Assembly (NCBI GenBank): GCA_964368625.1
Contig: CAYJBH010000001.1
Location: 62,001 to 126,000, forward strand
Length of the DNA: 64,000 nucleotides
Source of the DNA: CAYJBH01 sp964368625
GTDB taxonomy: Bacteria > Bacillota > Clostridia > Oscillospirales > Ruminococcaceae
Direction of reading: 5' to 3'
In this document: piece after piece, positions 35,567-44,651 of the stretch
Layout of the letters: every line of letters starts with the position of its first letter
Position numbering within the stretch: the stretch's first letter is position 1
Notes under the pieces: model-generated
Told to the model about the DNA's origin: nothing
Seen by the model: the letters and a program-made list of their open reading frames with translations, nothing else
Database searches by the model: none
Made by a program: the position numbers and the translations under genes

Positions 35567-36379
35567 ATGGCTAATATACAATTTTTAGATGGCGCGCTTG
35601 GCAGCATCCTTATGCAGACCGGTGGGGATATTGTTTCTGAGCTAAATATAACCGACGCAGATCGAGTGGTAACGCTTCATAAGGAATATATCGCGGCTGG
35701 TTCAGATATCATATGTAGCAATACTTTTAGTGCTAATCGTTATGCAAAGAGTAAGTTTGAGGTTTCTCTGCTGATTGAAAGTGGCGTTCGCCTTGCAAAA
35801 AAATCTGTTGAGGGTACAGCTATTAAAGTCGCATTTGATATCGGTCCACTGTCTGAGCTGCTCGAGCCCTATGGTGATTTAACAGAAGATGAATGTAAAG
35901 AACAGTATAAAGAAATAATTTCTTCCGGGGTAAAGGCAAATCCTGATTACATTTTTTTCGAGACATTTATGGATTTAGAAATGCTAGAGCTAGCCATTAA
36001 GCAGGCACTACCTTTTAATATCCCTATCATATGCTCCATGAGTTTTACCGAGGTTGGTAAAACAATCATGGGAAACTCGGTAGAACAGATGGTGCAAACT
36101 CTTATTGGATATCCTGTTGTTGCAATTGGTCTTAACTGCTCAATGGAGCCAAAAAACTCACTTTTTGTTGCGCAGGAGTTTAGGAAATATACAGACCTTC
36201 CATTAGTATTTAAGCCAAATGCCGGAAAACCTCAATTTTCACAAACCGGTATTACTTATGAAGATTCCGAGTTGTTTGCCTCAGAATTTAGCGGAGTTGA
36301 ATTGCTTGATGATATACTAATTGGTGGCTGCTGCGGTAGCACACCGGAACACATTAAGCAGTTAAAAAAGAGGTTTTAG
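35567..36379 (+). CDS. Homocysteine S-methyltransferase family protein (stand-alone MetH-like domain)
   Basis: A single homocysteine-binding barrel of 270 residues, opening FLDGALGSILMQ and ending LIGGCCGSTPEHI, with the zinc-binding Cys pair and an earlier Cys in IGLNCSMEP. These match the N-terminal domain of cobalamin methionine synthase and of betaine/S-methylmethionine methyltransferases. No folate or cobalamin domain is fused. It may use S-methylmethionine or a methylated corrinoid protein, or be one part of a split MetH. Its place after metG supports methionine metabolism. Confidence 0.85.
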   Translation: MANIQFLDGALGSILMQTGGDIVSELNITDADRVVTLHKEYIAAGSDIICSNTFSANRYAKSKFEVSLLIESGVRLAKKSVEGTAIKVAFDIGPLSELLEPYGDLTEDECKEQYKEIISSGVKANPDYIFFETFMDLEMLELAIKQALPFNIPIICSMSFTEVGKTIMGNSVEQMVQTLIGYPVVAIGLNCSMEPKNSLFVAQEFRKYTDLPLVFKPNAGKPQFSQTGITYEDSELFASEFSGVELLDDILIGGCCGSTPEHIKQLKKRF

Positions 36380-36386
36380 TAAATGC

Positions 36387-36429
36387 AAATAATAGCCACA
36401 CCAACTAATGCTGGTGTGGCTATTATTTA
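36387..36429. terminator. Strong bidirectional intrinsic terminator
   Basis: AAATAATAGCCACACCA pairs with TGGTGTGGCTATTATTT around the loop ACTAATGC. It lies between the convergent methyltransferase and MATE genes and can serve both strands. Confidence 0.9.
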
Positions 36430-36438
36430 GTTTCTTCT

Positions 36439-37788
36439 TTACTTTGAACACGCATTACCAAGCTGACTTGTTCTTGAGAGATAGATATAATATATTATAC
36501 AAAAAATTATCTGAACAACGGTAGCAAGCGGTGTAGCAAGACCAATTAAAAATAGTGATGTTGGTGTTACTGTGCTAAACAAATAAACCATAGTTATTCT
36601 TATTGCAAGAGCTCCAAAAACCCCCTGTAACATTACAAACATAGTTTTACCATAGCCACTAAAGTAACCTGTTATATTAAACATTATCGAAACAAACACG
36701 GTATCTATAGAGTAGGCTTGAAGATATGGAATTGCTGTTTCTACTATTTCCGGGTCATTACTAAATAAATTAAGAAGTATCTCACCATGGAAAAAGGATA
36801 AATATCCGGTTATTATGCTTACCCCCATCGATAATGAAATGCTTACCCACAGCCCTTTTTTAGCACGAATATGTTGGCCGGCACCAACATTCTGGGCCGT
36901 AAAAACTGCTATTGATTGCATGAATGACAGAGGCACTAACATTATCAACCCGATTATCTTTTCAACTAGTCCTACCGAAGCTGAATAAACTACTCCAAAT
37001 TTATTTATTATAACAGTTATTACTAAAAATGATAAGCTTACCAAAGCACTCTGCAACCCAATTGGTATTCCAAGCCTTAAAATTCTTTTAATGTATGCCA
37101 ATTTAGGAATAAACATCTTTAAACTCGGCTGTAACAGGTTATTCTTAAAAGCAATAACTACCGATAGAATAACACTAATTGCCTGCGCCGAAGTGGTAGC
37201 TATTGCTGCACCGGCTGCACCCATATCAAATACTGCAACTAATAATAAATCTCCGATTATATTTATTATACAGGCTATAGCAACCGTTACCAGTGCAATT
37301 TTAGAGTTTCCAAGCCCTCTAAAAATACTACTTAAAATATTATAAAGAAATATCATGGGAATTCCAACCGAACAGTAAAAGATGTATTTACCTGTCTCTT
37401 CTACAGCCTCTATCGGCGCATTAAGTAGTTTAACTATTTCGGAATTAAATAGAATCAACACTAGTGAAATTATAGCAGAAATCGCTAAGAAAATTATAAC
37501 TGAATTTCCTATTACTGAAACATTTTTATCTGTTTTTCCATTACCAATGTTGTGCCCTATCAATATAGTTGCACCTGTTGCAAGGCCGGCACAAAGAGAT
37601 GTTAACATGTTTATAAGTTGGCTTCCGGTTGATACCGCCGATACCGCTTCAACCGTTGAAAAATTCCCTACGATTAACATATCTACCGTAGCATAGGTAA
37701 TCTGTAGAATTAGGGCAAACGTAATCGGCACCGTGAACTCTATAAGTGATTTGAACACGCTACCGCTTAGTAGTTTTTGTTTATTCAT
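36439..37788 (-). CDS. MATE family multidrug/Na+ antiporter (first)
   Basis: 449 residues with about twelve membrane helices in two homologous halves. The opening IEFTVPITFALILQITYATVDM...VGNFS and the mid-protein LGIPIGLQSALVSLSF are typical of NorM/DinF-type MATE exporters. The substrate is unknown. It is transcribed alone from a consensus promoter with a leader of about 229 bases that starts with a long hairpin, so post-transcriptional control or a structured operator is likely. A second MATE gene in the window is only distantly similar and not a recent copy. Confidence 0.9.
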   Translation of the reverse strand: MNKQKLLSGSVFKSLIEFTVPITFALILQITYATVDMLIVGNFSTVEAVSAVSTGSQLINMLTSLCAGLATGATILIGHNIGNGKTDKNVSVIGNSVIIFLAISAIISLVLILFNSEIVKLLNAPIEAVEETGKYIFYCSVGIPMIFLYNILSSIFRGLGNSKIALVTVAIACIINIIGDLLLVAVFDMGAAGAAIATTSAQAISVILSVVIAFKNNLLQPSLKMFIPKLAYIKRILRLGIPIGLQSALVSLSFLVITVIINKFGVVYSASVGLVEKIIGLIMLVPLSFMQSIAVFTAQNVGAGQHIRAKKGLWVSISLSMGVSIITGYLSFFHGEILLNLFSNDPEIVETAIPYLQAYSIDTVFVSIMFNITGYFSGYGKTMFVMLQGVFGALAIRITMVYLFSTVTPTSLFLIGLATPLATVVQIIFCIIYYIYLSRTSQLGNACSK

Positions 37789-38017
37789 TAAACCGGATAT
37801 CCCTTTCAGCTATATGTATAAATAGTTACCGCACGGTCTCTTTGGCAAGGCCGAAGAAAGTGGGGATACTGCTTACTATTAGATTCTCATGGTCTTATAC
37901 ACTTGATACAAAATTCATGCTGTACTCTGTTTAGCAAGCACACATTTTTTGTAATATACTCAATAAATACACCTCTGTAAAATTGAAAAACTCAACCTTT
38001 ACAGAAGCGTATTTTAC
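37789..38017 (-). promoter_or_regulatory. Long structured 5' leader of the MATE gene
   Basis: The predicted transcript starts near 38017 and runs about 229 bases before the ATG. Its first 50 bases fold into a stem of about 22 pairs (37965-38014). Further on, CCGTGCGG and GGATATCC palindromes occur, the latter beside the likely ribosome binding site AGGGA. MATE genes are known targets of several riboswitches, but I could not match a class. Confidence 0.4.
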
Positions 38018-38023
38018 AGGTAA

Positions 38024-38052
38024 ATAATACCATACTATGAGTTAAATGTCAA
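38024..38052 (-). promoter_or_regulatory. Predicted sigma-A promoter of the MATE gene
   Basis: Read on the minus strand: consensus TTGACA, 17-base spacer, TATTAT. Confidence 0.75.
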
Positions 38053-38066
38053 TATTACTACGCACG

Positions 38067-38714
38067 TTAGCTAGACGTATCTGCCTTTTTATCACTCCTT
38101 TTTTTTACTAGAGTAACCACAACGGTAAAAAGTATTAGCATAAAGATAGAAATCACTAGGCCGATTGGGTTATCCTGAATATTAGAAGCCGAATAGCCAA
38201 GATACACATAAACAACGCTTCCGGGCAGCATTCCAATAAATGTAGCTAGAGCATAGTGTTTATACTTTATATTCAATATTCCGGTAAGATAGTTAACTGC
38301 AGCAAAGGGGAAAAGAGGTATTAACCTTACATACATCATAAACACAAAACCGTTTTCTTTAGCCTTCTTAGTTGCACTTTCAATAAAACTTCCAGATTTC
38401 ACATACCTTTCAATTACATCGCGCCCCAAAAGTTTTGATATGCCAAAAGAAAGATGACAGCCTAAGTTGCTTGCAATTACAGTAAACAATAAGCCGGGCC
38501 AGAATCCGAAGAGTGGACCTGATATTAATGTAAATGCGGATGCCGGCAAAGCAAAGGTAACAGAAATTGCATAAACTAAAATAAATATTAGTGGAGCAAG
38601 CGGATTTTCTCGAACACTTTCAAGCAATCCCAGCAAAAAGTCAACATCAAGGTAATCTCTAAATATTATAGCTAAACCTATCAGTACAATAGCTGCAATT
38701 ATTAACTTTTTCAC
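38067..38714 (-). CDS. TVP38/TMEM64 (DedA-like, SNARE-associated) membrane protein
   Basis: 215 residues, about five to six membrane helices. The family core is FALPASAFTLISGPLFGFWPG and FPFAAVNYLTGILNIKY...GMLPGSVVYVYLGYSA, matching the VTT domain. Related DedA proteins move undecaprenyl phosphate or other lipids across the membrane; the substrate here is unknown. GTG start with AGGAG six bases upstream. It is the third gene after the FAD oxidoreductase and the CDP-alcohol phosphotransferase, with one-base spacing, which suggests a shared lipid-related task. Confidence 0.88.
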   Translation of the reverse strand: MKKLIIAAIVLIGLAIIFRDYLDVDFLLGLLESVRENPLAPLIFILVYAISVTFALPASAFTLISGPLFGFWPGLLFTVIASNLGCHLSFGISKLLGRDVIERYVKSGSFIESATKKAKENGFVFMMYVRLIPLFPFAAVNYLTGILNIKYKHYALATFIGMLPGSVVYVYLGYSASNIQDNPIGLVISIFMLILFTVVVTLVKKRSDKKADTSS

Positions 38715-38715
38715 T

Positions 38716-39309
38716 CTAGGCTCCTTTTTTTGTATAGATATATATTTTTCTCATTCTTATTATGCCTGTAATAAACATTAGTAGATTAAAAACATTAAGT
38801 GTGATAAATATATAGCTTGGAAACAATATGATCAAGCTAAAAAATATGAACGATTCTGTTCTCTCGACCAATCCAACATCATAGTGCATACCTTTCTTAC
38901 CATTATTTTTAAATAACGAACCTGCTAACATAAATGTTGAAAAATTGAACATAGCACCGGCAAAAAACAACAGATAGGTTAGGGCAAACTGTGGCATAAA
39001 TATATAGCAACCAATAATTATTCCAGCCTCTACCAACCGGTCGAAAACAAGATCCATGTATGCCCCAAACTTTGAACTTTTTCCTGTTAACCTTGCTACG
39101 GTTCCGTCAAGAACATCGAGTAATCCAGATATCCAAAGCAAAATTAAAGAAACAAAGGTATTACCTATTGCTAAAAATGCAGCGGCAATCAAGCCAACAA
39201 CCAATGCAGCAACGGTAATTGAGTTAGGATTTATCTTGGTTAACCCAGATCTTTTTGATAGCGTATCAAAACCATTTTGAAAGCTTTTCCTTGCATTAGT
39301 GTCAATCAT
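38716..39309 (-). CDS. CDP-alcohol phosphatidyltransferase family protein
   Basis: The complete family motif DVLDGTVARLTGKSSKFGAY followed by MDLVFD gives D-x2-DG-x2-AR-x8-G-x3-D-x3-D, the two-metal active site. About 197 residues and five to six membrane helices. These enzymes join a CDP-activated diacylglycerol (or other CDP-alcohol) to a second alcohol such as glycerol phosphate, serine or inositol phosphate; which one is not clear, though it is not obviously PgsA. The second of two adjacent ATG codons is better placed after AAGGA. It is part of a three-gene operon. Confidence 0.88.
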   Translation of the reverse strand: MIDTNARKSFQNGFDTLSKRSGLTKINPNSITVAALVVGLIAAAFLAIGNTFVSLILLWISGLLDVLDGTVARLTGKSSKFGAYMDLVFDRLVEAGIIIGCYIFMPQFALTYLLFFAGAMFNFSTFMLAGSLFKNNGKKGMHYDVGLVERTESFIFFSLIILFPSYIFITLNVFNLLMFITGIIRMRKIYIYTKKGA

Positions 39310-39317
39310 CATTATCC

Positions 39318-40736
39318 TTATCTAGTTACTACCTTCTTCAATAAATTTCGTTGCCAATCCTTAGCTGTGCTAACATAATCTGCCATCGCTATCGATTTTA
39401 ATATTTCTCCCTCAATAGGATATTGATATATTATCGCTAACAAGCTTGTTAGCTTCATTCTTTTGCTTATAAGCAAAGACAGGATAGGCAGCATTTCGGA
39501 GGAGTTCTCCCCTACTATTGTTGCACCTATAACCCTACTCTTAGAGTCAAGAATAATCTTAACAAAGCCTATTCTATCATCCTGCGCCTTAGCTCGATCA
39601 TTTTCGCATATATCTTTTATATATACATTTGCGAGAAGCCCCTTTTCCTTTGCCATAGCCTCGGTTAGGCCAGCGTGTGAAACCTCCGGTGTTGTAAACG
39701 TTGACCAACACATATTATAATAGTTCTTTTTAAACATTGGCATAATCAACGCATTACGGATAACTAGTCCGGCTTCATAGCTGGCTGCATGGGTAAACAT
39801 ATAGCCCCCACAACAGTCTCCACATGCAAAGATACTTTTTTTATTTGTTCTCATATACTCATCAACAAATAAGAATCCTTTTGAATCGGTTATTACGCCT
39901 AAGTCTTGAAGGCCCATATTATCTGTATTTGGAGTTCTTCCGGTAGCAATTAATATTGCATCTGCATATATATTTCGTAATTCATCATCGCTCTTTAGCG
40001 AAAGCTTAACACCATCTCCATGCTGCTCAACCTTTAATATTCTATATCCCTCATAAAGCAAAATTCCATCTTTAGTTAATGTCTCCTTCATTAACTGGCC
40101 AACTTCCGGCTCATCCTTTGTAAATAGCCTACCAGACCTTGATACCATATGTACTTTACTACCAAGATGGGCAAATCCTTGACCAAGCTCCATTCCAATA
40201 ACTCCACTACCTAAAACAATTAAATCTTTAGGCAATATTTTCATATCAAAAATATTTTCGTTAGTATAGTAAGATACATCGCTAAGGCCCTCTATATTAG
40301 GAATTGACGCTTTCGAACCAGTAGCAATAACTATTCGTTTAGCAGAAACAACTTCCCCCTCTACCTCTATTTCGTGTTCATTAACTATTTTTCCAAAACC
40401 CTTCTTTACTGTAACTCCAAGCGATTCAAAGCGTTCAATCGAGTCATGCGGAGCTATCTCTTCAATAACTTCTTTCACACGGTCCATTATCTTTGAAAGT
40501 GAAACTGTATAGTTAACCTCGTTAATACCGTAGTGGCGAGATTTTTTCATCTGATTTACTAGGTGGGCAGACTTTAAAAAAGTTTTACTGGGAACGCACC
40601 CATAGTTAAGACAATCTCCGCCCATTTTATTAGCTTCAATCAGCAACACTTTTGCACCGAGTCCGGCTGCACCTGATGCCACAACTAAACCACCACTGCC
40701 AGCTCCTATTATCGCAATATCAAAATCATATTTCAT
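39318..40736 (-). CDS. FAD-dependent pyridine nucleotide-disulfide oxidoreductase (mercuric-reductase/lipoamide-dehydrogenase-like)
   Basis: 472 residues. FAD loop IIGAGSGGLVVA; redox disulfide GGDCLNYGCVPSK; NAD(P) loop VLGSGVIGMELGQ; second FAD motif FACGDCCGGYMFTHAA. In the C-terminal interface domain the catalytic His-Pro-x-x-x-Glu of lipoamide dehydrogenase is replaced by IYQYPIEGE, a Tyr as in mercuric reductase, but the mercury-binding C-terminal Cys pair is absent. A real substrate is therefore unknown. ATG 40736 gives the standard N terminus MKYDFDIAIIGAG; a longer frame upstream has no support. First gene of the operon with the CDP-alcohol enzyme and TVP38. Confidence 0.88.
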   Translation of the reverse strand: MKYDFDIAIIGAGSGGLVVASGAAGLGAKVLLIEANKMGGDCLNYGCVPSKTFLKSAHLVNQMKKSRHYGINEVNYTVSLSKIMDRVKEVIEEIAPHDSIERFESLGVTVKKGFGKIVNEHEIEVEGEVVSAKRIVIATGSKASIPNIEGLSDVSYYTNENIFDMKILPKDLIVLGSGVIGMELGQGFAHLGSKVHMVSRSGRLFTKDEPEVGQLMKETLTKDGILLYEGYRILKVEQHGDGVKLSLKSDDELRNIYADAILIATGRTPNTDNMGLQDLGVITDSKGFLFVDEYMRTNKKSIFACGDCCGGYMFTHAASYEAGLVIRNALIMPMFKKNYYNMCWSTFTTPEVSHAGLTEAMAKEKGLLANVYIKDICENDRAKAQDDRIGFVKIILDSKSRVIGATIVGENSSEMLPILSLLISKRMKLTSLLAIIYQYPIEGEILKSIAMADYVSTAKDWQRNLLKKVVTR

Positions 40737-40794
40737 CAATCTGATCAATCCTCTTGTGTTTTGTGTGTTTTTTTTATCTATATAACACATAAAT

Positions 40795-40823
40795 ACTATA
40801 TCAAATGATCTATTAAATGTCAA
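40795..40823 (-). promoter_or_regulatory. Predicted sigma-A promoter of the FAD oxidoreductase operon
   Basis: Read on the minus strand: consensus TTGACA, 17-base spacer, TATAGT. Confidence 0.75.
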
Positions 40824-40843
40824 TGATTTATTATTATTTAACT

Positions 40844-40890
40844 AAAATAACACAACACTTTGTGAGCTCTCACAAATGCTGTGTTATTTA
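40844..40890 (-). terminator. Intrinsic terminator of the ackA...mrnC run
   Basis: AAATAACACAGCATTTGTGAG and CTCACAAAGTGTTGTGTTATTT form a stem of about 18 pairs with a small asymmetric bulge and a two-base loop. It lies just after mrnC and before the next promoter. Confidence 0.75.
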
Positions 40891-40923
40891 CATCTTTATT
40901 ATTCTTTGCTTTTATGAACCTAT

Positions 40924-41313
40924 CTACTCCTCAAAGCAAACCTTTAAAATATCAGCTAATCTATCCAATCTTTGCTGAAGGTATAACCAACCTATTAGGC
41001 ATTCAACTCCGGTAGCAGCACGATACTCGGCAACCGTAGAATTTTTTGGAACCGAACCACTATCGGTATTTCTTCCGCGCTTTAAAACGGCTAGTTCTTC
41101 CTCGTTTAAAACAACTAGTAACTTTTCGTATGACTTTGCCTGACCTTTTGCACTTACATAATCGGTAGTCATTTTATGAAGTTCTGCAAGCCTTGCTACA
41201 CCCTGCCCTACCAACCGCTCTCTAACATACAGTTCAAAAACTGCATCACCAACATAGGCAAGTAGGTTAGGCGAGCAGGATTTTACATCTGCATTGCCAT
41301 ACTCTTTAAACAT
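40924..41313 (-). CDS. mrnC: Mini-ribonuclease 3 (MrnC)
   Basis: A 129-residue RNase III catalytic domain without the double-stranded RNA-binding domain. It trims the ends of 23S rRNA precursor in Firmicutes. The first motif is LAYVGDAVFELYVRERL with catalytic acids, the second EYRAATGVECLIGWLYL. Length and motifs are standard. In many Firmicutes the gene lies next to cysS; here it follows obg and is the last gene of the run that starts at ackA. Confidence 0.93.
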   Translation of the reverse strand: MFKEYGNADVKSCSPNLLAYVGDAVFELYVRERLVGQGVARLAELHKMTTDYVSAKGQAKSYEKLLVVLNEEELAVLKRGRNTDSGSVPKNSTVAEYRAATGVECLIGWLYLQQRLDRLADILKVCFEE

Positions 41314-41348
41314 AGCTAAGATAAATCCTTTCGTAACTCTTCAATTAA

Positions 41349-42623
41349 CTATTCTACAAAGTCAAACGCCCACTCACCAATATAGACAGTATCGCCCTCA
41401 CTTGCTCCCGCTTTACGCAATGCATCAATAATACCCATCTCGATCATAACATTACTAAAATGTTGAAGATTAGAATAATCGCTAACGTCACTGCCTAAGA
41501 GTAGTCTTTCAATATATGGTGCATCAACACTGTACTCATCACCAGAAATCTGTTTAACCTCAAAAGCTCTTAACGGTGTTGGTTCAGGTGGAATAAATTT
41601 GGGGATGTCAATAACAGGATTTTCAATTTCAGCTAGTTTGTGGAATGTAAAGTCGACCAATTCTTTAACACCCTGCCTTGTTGCTCCGCTTATAAAGAAA
41701 ACAGGCATGTCATTTTCCTTTGCAAATTCTTCTAAGCGTTTCTTTTGTTCATCGGTTGCTATATCGGATTTACCACCAACAAGTAGCTGTGGACGCTCTG
41801 AGAGTCGCTCAGAAAACTTTAGTAGCTCAATATTTAACATATTATAGTCTTCGATAGGGTCACGTCCTTCTATAGAGGAGGTGTCAACGATATGCCATAA
41901 TAATTTACATCGTTCTGTATGTCTTAAAAAATCATGTCCGAGGCCAATACCTTCTGATGCACCTTCTATAATTCCGGGGATATCTGCAACAACAAAACTA
42001 GCCTCCTCAGAAACCCTAACAACTCCAAGCGATGGGACAAGAGTAGTAAAGTGGTAGTTGGCAATTTTTGGTTTTGCCGCAGAAACTACCGAAAGTAGAG
42101 TTGATTTTCCAACGTTAGGAAATCCAAGTAGTCCTACATCGGCTATAAGCATAAGTTCCAATACAATATCGAAGGTTTCGCCGTCTCTTCCTGGTTTTGC
42201 AAAGTTAGGAACCTGACGAGTAGGGGTTGCAAAATGTTGATTACCAAGACCGCCCTTTCCGCCCTTAGCTATCAAAACCGGTTCATCACCAGAAATATCT
42301 GCAATAAGATGTCCGGTTGTTGCTTCTTTAATAAGCGTCCCTCTTGGAACACGAACTGTTGTATTTACCCCGCTTTTACCATACATGTTTTTTCCGGCAC
42401 CGGGTTCACCGTTTTGTGCATGATAGCTTCTTTTATATCTAAAATCTAGCAAGCTTGAGAGATTGTCGTCTGCAACAAAATAGATGCTTCCTCCATGTCC
42501 GCCATCTCCCCCATCAGGTCCACCGGCCGCAACATACTTTTCGCGTCTAAATGAAACAGCTCCATCGCCGCCTTTCCCACCTTTAACGCTAATTTTCGCT
42601 ATGTCAAAAAATTTTGTTTTCAT
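41349..42623 (-). CDS. obgE: GTPase Obg/CgtA
   Basis: An essential ribosome-associated GTPase linked to 50S assembly and stress control. The glycine-rich Obg fold is at residues 1-158 (GGKGGDGAVSFRREKYV, GGHGGSIYF), the G domain has G1 GFPNVGKST, G3 DIPGII and G4 near VGGKSD (usually NKxD, here GGKSD-like), and the C-terminal OCT domain is present. 424 residues. It begins one base after the punA stop. It is usually next to rpmA; here it is instead with punA and mrnC. Confidence 0.95.
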   Translation of the reverse strand: MKTKFFDIAKISVKGGKGGDGAVSFRREKYVAAGGPDGGDGGHGGSIYFVADDNLSSLLDFRYKRSYHAQNGEPGAGKNMYGKSGVNTTVRVPRGTLIKEATTGHLIADISGDEPVLIAKGGKGGLGNQHFATPTRQVPNFAKPGRDGETFDIVLELMLIADVGLLGFPNVGKSTLLSVVSAAKPKIANYHFTTLVPSLGVVRVSEEASFVVADIPGIIEGASEGIGLGHDFLRHTERCKLLWHIVDTSSIEGRDPIEDYNMLNIELLKFSERLSERPQLLVGGKSDIATDEQKKRLEEFAKENDMPVFFISGATRQGVKELVDFTFHKLAEIENPVIDIPKFIPPEPTPLRAFEVKQISGDEYSVDAPYIERLLLGSDVSDYSNLQHFSNVMIEMGIIDALRKAGASEGDTVYIGEWAFDFVE

Positions 42624-42624
42624 T

Positions 42625-43458
42625 TTACTCCGTTATCCTTGCAATATTTGCAATAGATGTTTTTATTAAGTTGGTAAAGCTAGCTGAAACCATTTCAGCA
42701 GTACTATTAACATCGTCTGAAGATAGCTTTACATCAGATAAACCGCTAGCAGCATTAGTTATACAGGAAATTCCACAAACCTTCATGCCTGCATGATTAG
42801 CAGCTGTAGCCTCACATGCCGTACTCATCCCTACTGCATCTGCCCCAAACATCGTAAACATTCTAATTTCTGCCGGTGTTTCGTATGCCGGGCCATGGGT
42901 TTGCAGATATACACCTTCCTTTAAATCGATACTGCATTCCGTTGCAGCTTTTTTAATCGCTTGTTGCAGTTCAGGTTTATATACATCCGTCATATCGGGA
43001 AATCTGTCCCCCAATTGTTCGACATTTTCTCCTACCAATGCAGGGGGTGCAAAGGATGTTATATGATCTTTGATAAGCATAAAGTCACCAACGGCAAAGG
43101 ACTTATTGATCCCGCCTGCAGCATTTGTTAAAAATAATACCTTAGCACCCATAAGCTTAAGCAGCCTTGTTGGAAGAATAACCTTATCCATTGAGTAGCC
43201 CTCATAATAATGCACCCGTCCCTGCATTATAGCGATTGGAGTGTCGTTAAGATAGGCGAACACGAATCTTCCTTTATGGCCAGGCGCCGTTGACACCGGA
43301 AACCCATCAATCTCATTATATGGTATAACCGCCTCAATTTTAAGATCATCGGCAAATCCGCCAAGACCACTTCCCAGTACCAAAGCTACCTTTGGTGTAA
43401 AAGGGATTCTATCTTCTATACTCTTATAGCTCTTAACTAGTGCACTATAAAACGACAT
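42625..43458 (-). CDS. punA: Purine-nucleoside phosphorylase (trimeric, inosine/guanosine type)
   Basis: Phosphorolysis of inosine and guanosine to base and ribose 1-phosphate in purine salvage. VLGSGLGGFAD is the phosphate loop, QGRVHYYEGYSM and NAAGGINKSF follow, and GADAVGMSTACEA holds the base-site Glu (EA..). 277 residues, matching the trimeric PunA/XapA type. It sits between DUF1015 and obg with gaps of 1-2 bases, so it is within the long minus-strand operon. Confidence 0.94.
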   Translation of the reverse strand: MSFYSALVKSYKSIEDRIPFTPKVALVLGSGLGGFADDLKIEAVIPYNEIDGFPVSTAPGHKGRFVFAYLNDTPIAIMQGRVHYYEGYSMDKVILPTRLLKLMGAKVLFLTNAAGGINKSFAVGDFMLIKDHITSFAPPALVGENVEQLGDRFPDMTDVYKPELQQAIKKAATECSIDLKEGVYLQTHGPAYETPAEIRMFTMFGADAVGMSTACEATAANHAGMKVCGISCITNAASGLSDVKLSSDDVNSTAEMVSASFTNLIKTSIANIARITE

Positions 43459-43460
43459 AA

Positions 43461-44651
43461 TTAAACCTCTTTATCCGTTACAATTTTTCTGCATTCCAGA
43501 TAATAACGCTTATCTGCGCCATGGCCAAGAGAAAAGTACTTTTTAGGGAATACGCCTTTTTGTTCTATATATGGAATCAGCTCCGATTTATTCGGCGTAG
43601 GCATTAAAAAACCTATTGCATTATCAGCTGAAAGACTCCTTAACTCATCATCTCCATGGATATAGTCGATATGAGCATCTGTTTTGCTTTCAACAATTGT
43701 CTCACATATGGCATCTGCCGCCAAAACTGCTAATGGATATTTAGTCTCATCATAGTTAAGAATTACATCGTCCTCCGGCGTAATGATATTTAGTTCACCA
43801 TTACCGCTGCCTAAAACACTGTTTGCTGCCTCTTTAACCTCTTCTATAGAAGCAGAGAACAGCACTCGGTGAATAGGAAGAACAGGTAATGCTTCACTAT
43901 AGAGATTAATAATCTCTACAAGGCAGTATCTCGCAGGATGATTAGTAGCTTTCTCTCCTAAATCTGCTTTTATCTCTTCATATAAAGTCTTTGCAGCTGC
44001 AAGAGAGTGATTCCCATCACCTACATACAATTTTGTTATTTGTTTTTGAAGTTTTGAAAACGCAGACTCATCTGTTACAGCGTATCCCTTAATACTACCG
44101 CCACCTTGTTGTAGGTTTGTTGTGTAAAGTAGCTTAAGATCCAGATTAAAAAGAGGTTCGATAACACTATTCTCTGGGTTATCTAGCAACATTAAGATGT
44201 GTGGGCATTCAAGTGTAGATAGCCTTCTTGCCTCACATCTGGCAGGAATTCTGGAAACTATAGTGTTTTCGGTTGGAAGTATTGCTGCGGAATTACCATT
44301 AAACTCATAACACTCTAGATCAACTGCTACTACGATTCCACGCCTTATCGAACCATCTGCTAGGGTACGTTCAACTGCAATTGCACCATCTATTTTCCGA
44401 TTTAGTAATCGCTCTGAATATCTTCTTGTTAACTCTGAAAGGTTACGAAGGCGCTGCTTTTCCTGTTCTGAATTCAGGTATATTTCCGGCAGAATTATAT
44501 GTGCTGTTGATGGGCGGTTTTCTGCCAAGCGCTCCACCTCATCCCAATATTCCGGATTACTGGTAAACTGATCGCATGCAACCACCGCATAGCTGTACAA
44601 GTCGGTGGCAATATCAGGAAGTAAAATTGTGCTTTTTTCAATTATTTTCAT
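43461..44651 (-). CDS. DUF1015 domain-containing protein
   Basis: 396 residues. The N terminus KSTILLPDIATDLYSYAVVACDQF and the motif LYVGDGNHSLAAAKTLYEE (usual form DGHHR) identify the DUF1015 family, found widely in anaerobes and often encoded near serA/serC or Rex. No biochemical role is known to me with certainty. It overlaps rex by 14 bases, so the two are translationally coupled. No membrane segment or signal peptide. Confidence 0.87.
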   Translation of the reverse strand: MKIIEKSTILLPDIATDLYSYAVVACDQFTSNPEYWDEVERLAENRPSTAHIILPEIYLNSEQEKQRLRNLSELTRRYSERLLNRKIDGAIAVERTLADGSIRRGIVVAVDLECYEFNGNSAAILPTENTIVSRIPARCEARRLSTLECPHILMLLDNPENSVIEPLFNLDLKLLYTTNLQQGGGSIKGYAVTDESAFSKLQKQITKLYVGDGNHSLAAAKTLYEEIKADLGEKATNHPARYCLVEIINLYSEALPVLPIHRVLFSASIEEVKEAANSVLGSGNGELNIITPEDDVILNYDETKYPLAVLAADAICETIVESKTDAHIDYIHGDDELRSLSADNAIGFLMPTPNKSELIPYIEQKGVFPKKYFSLGHGADKRYYLECRKIVTDKEV

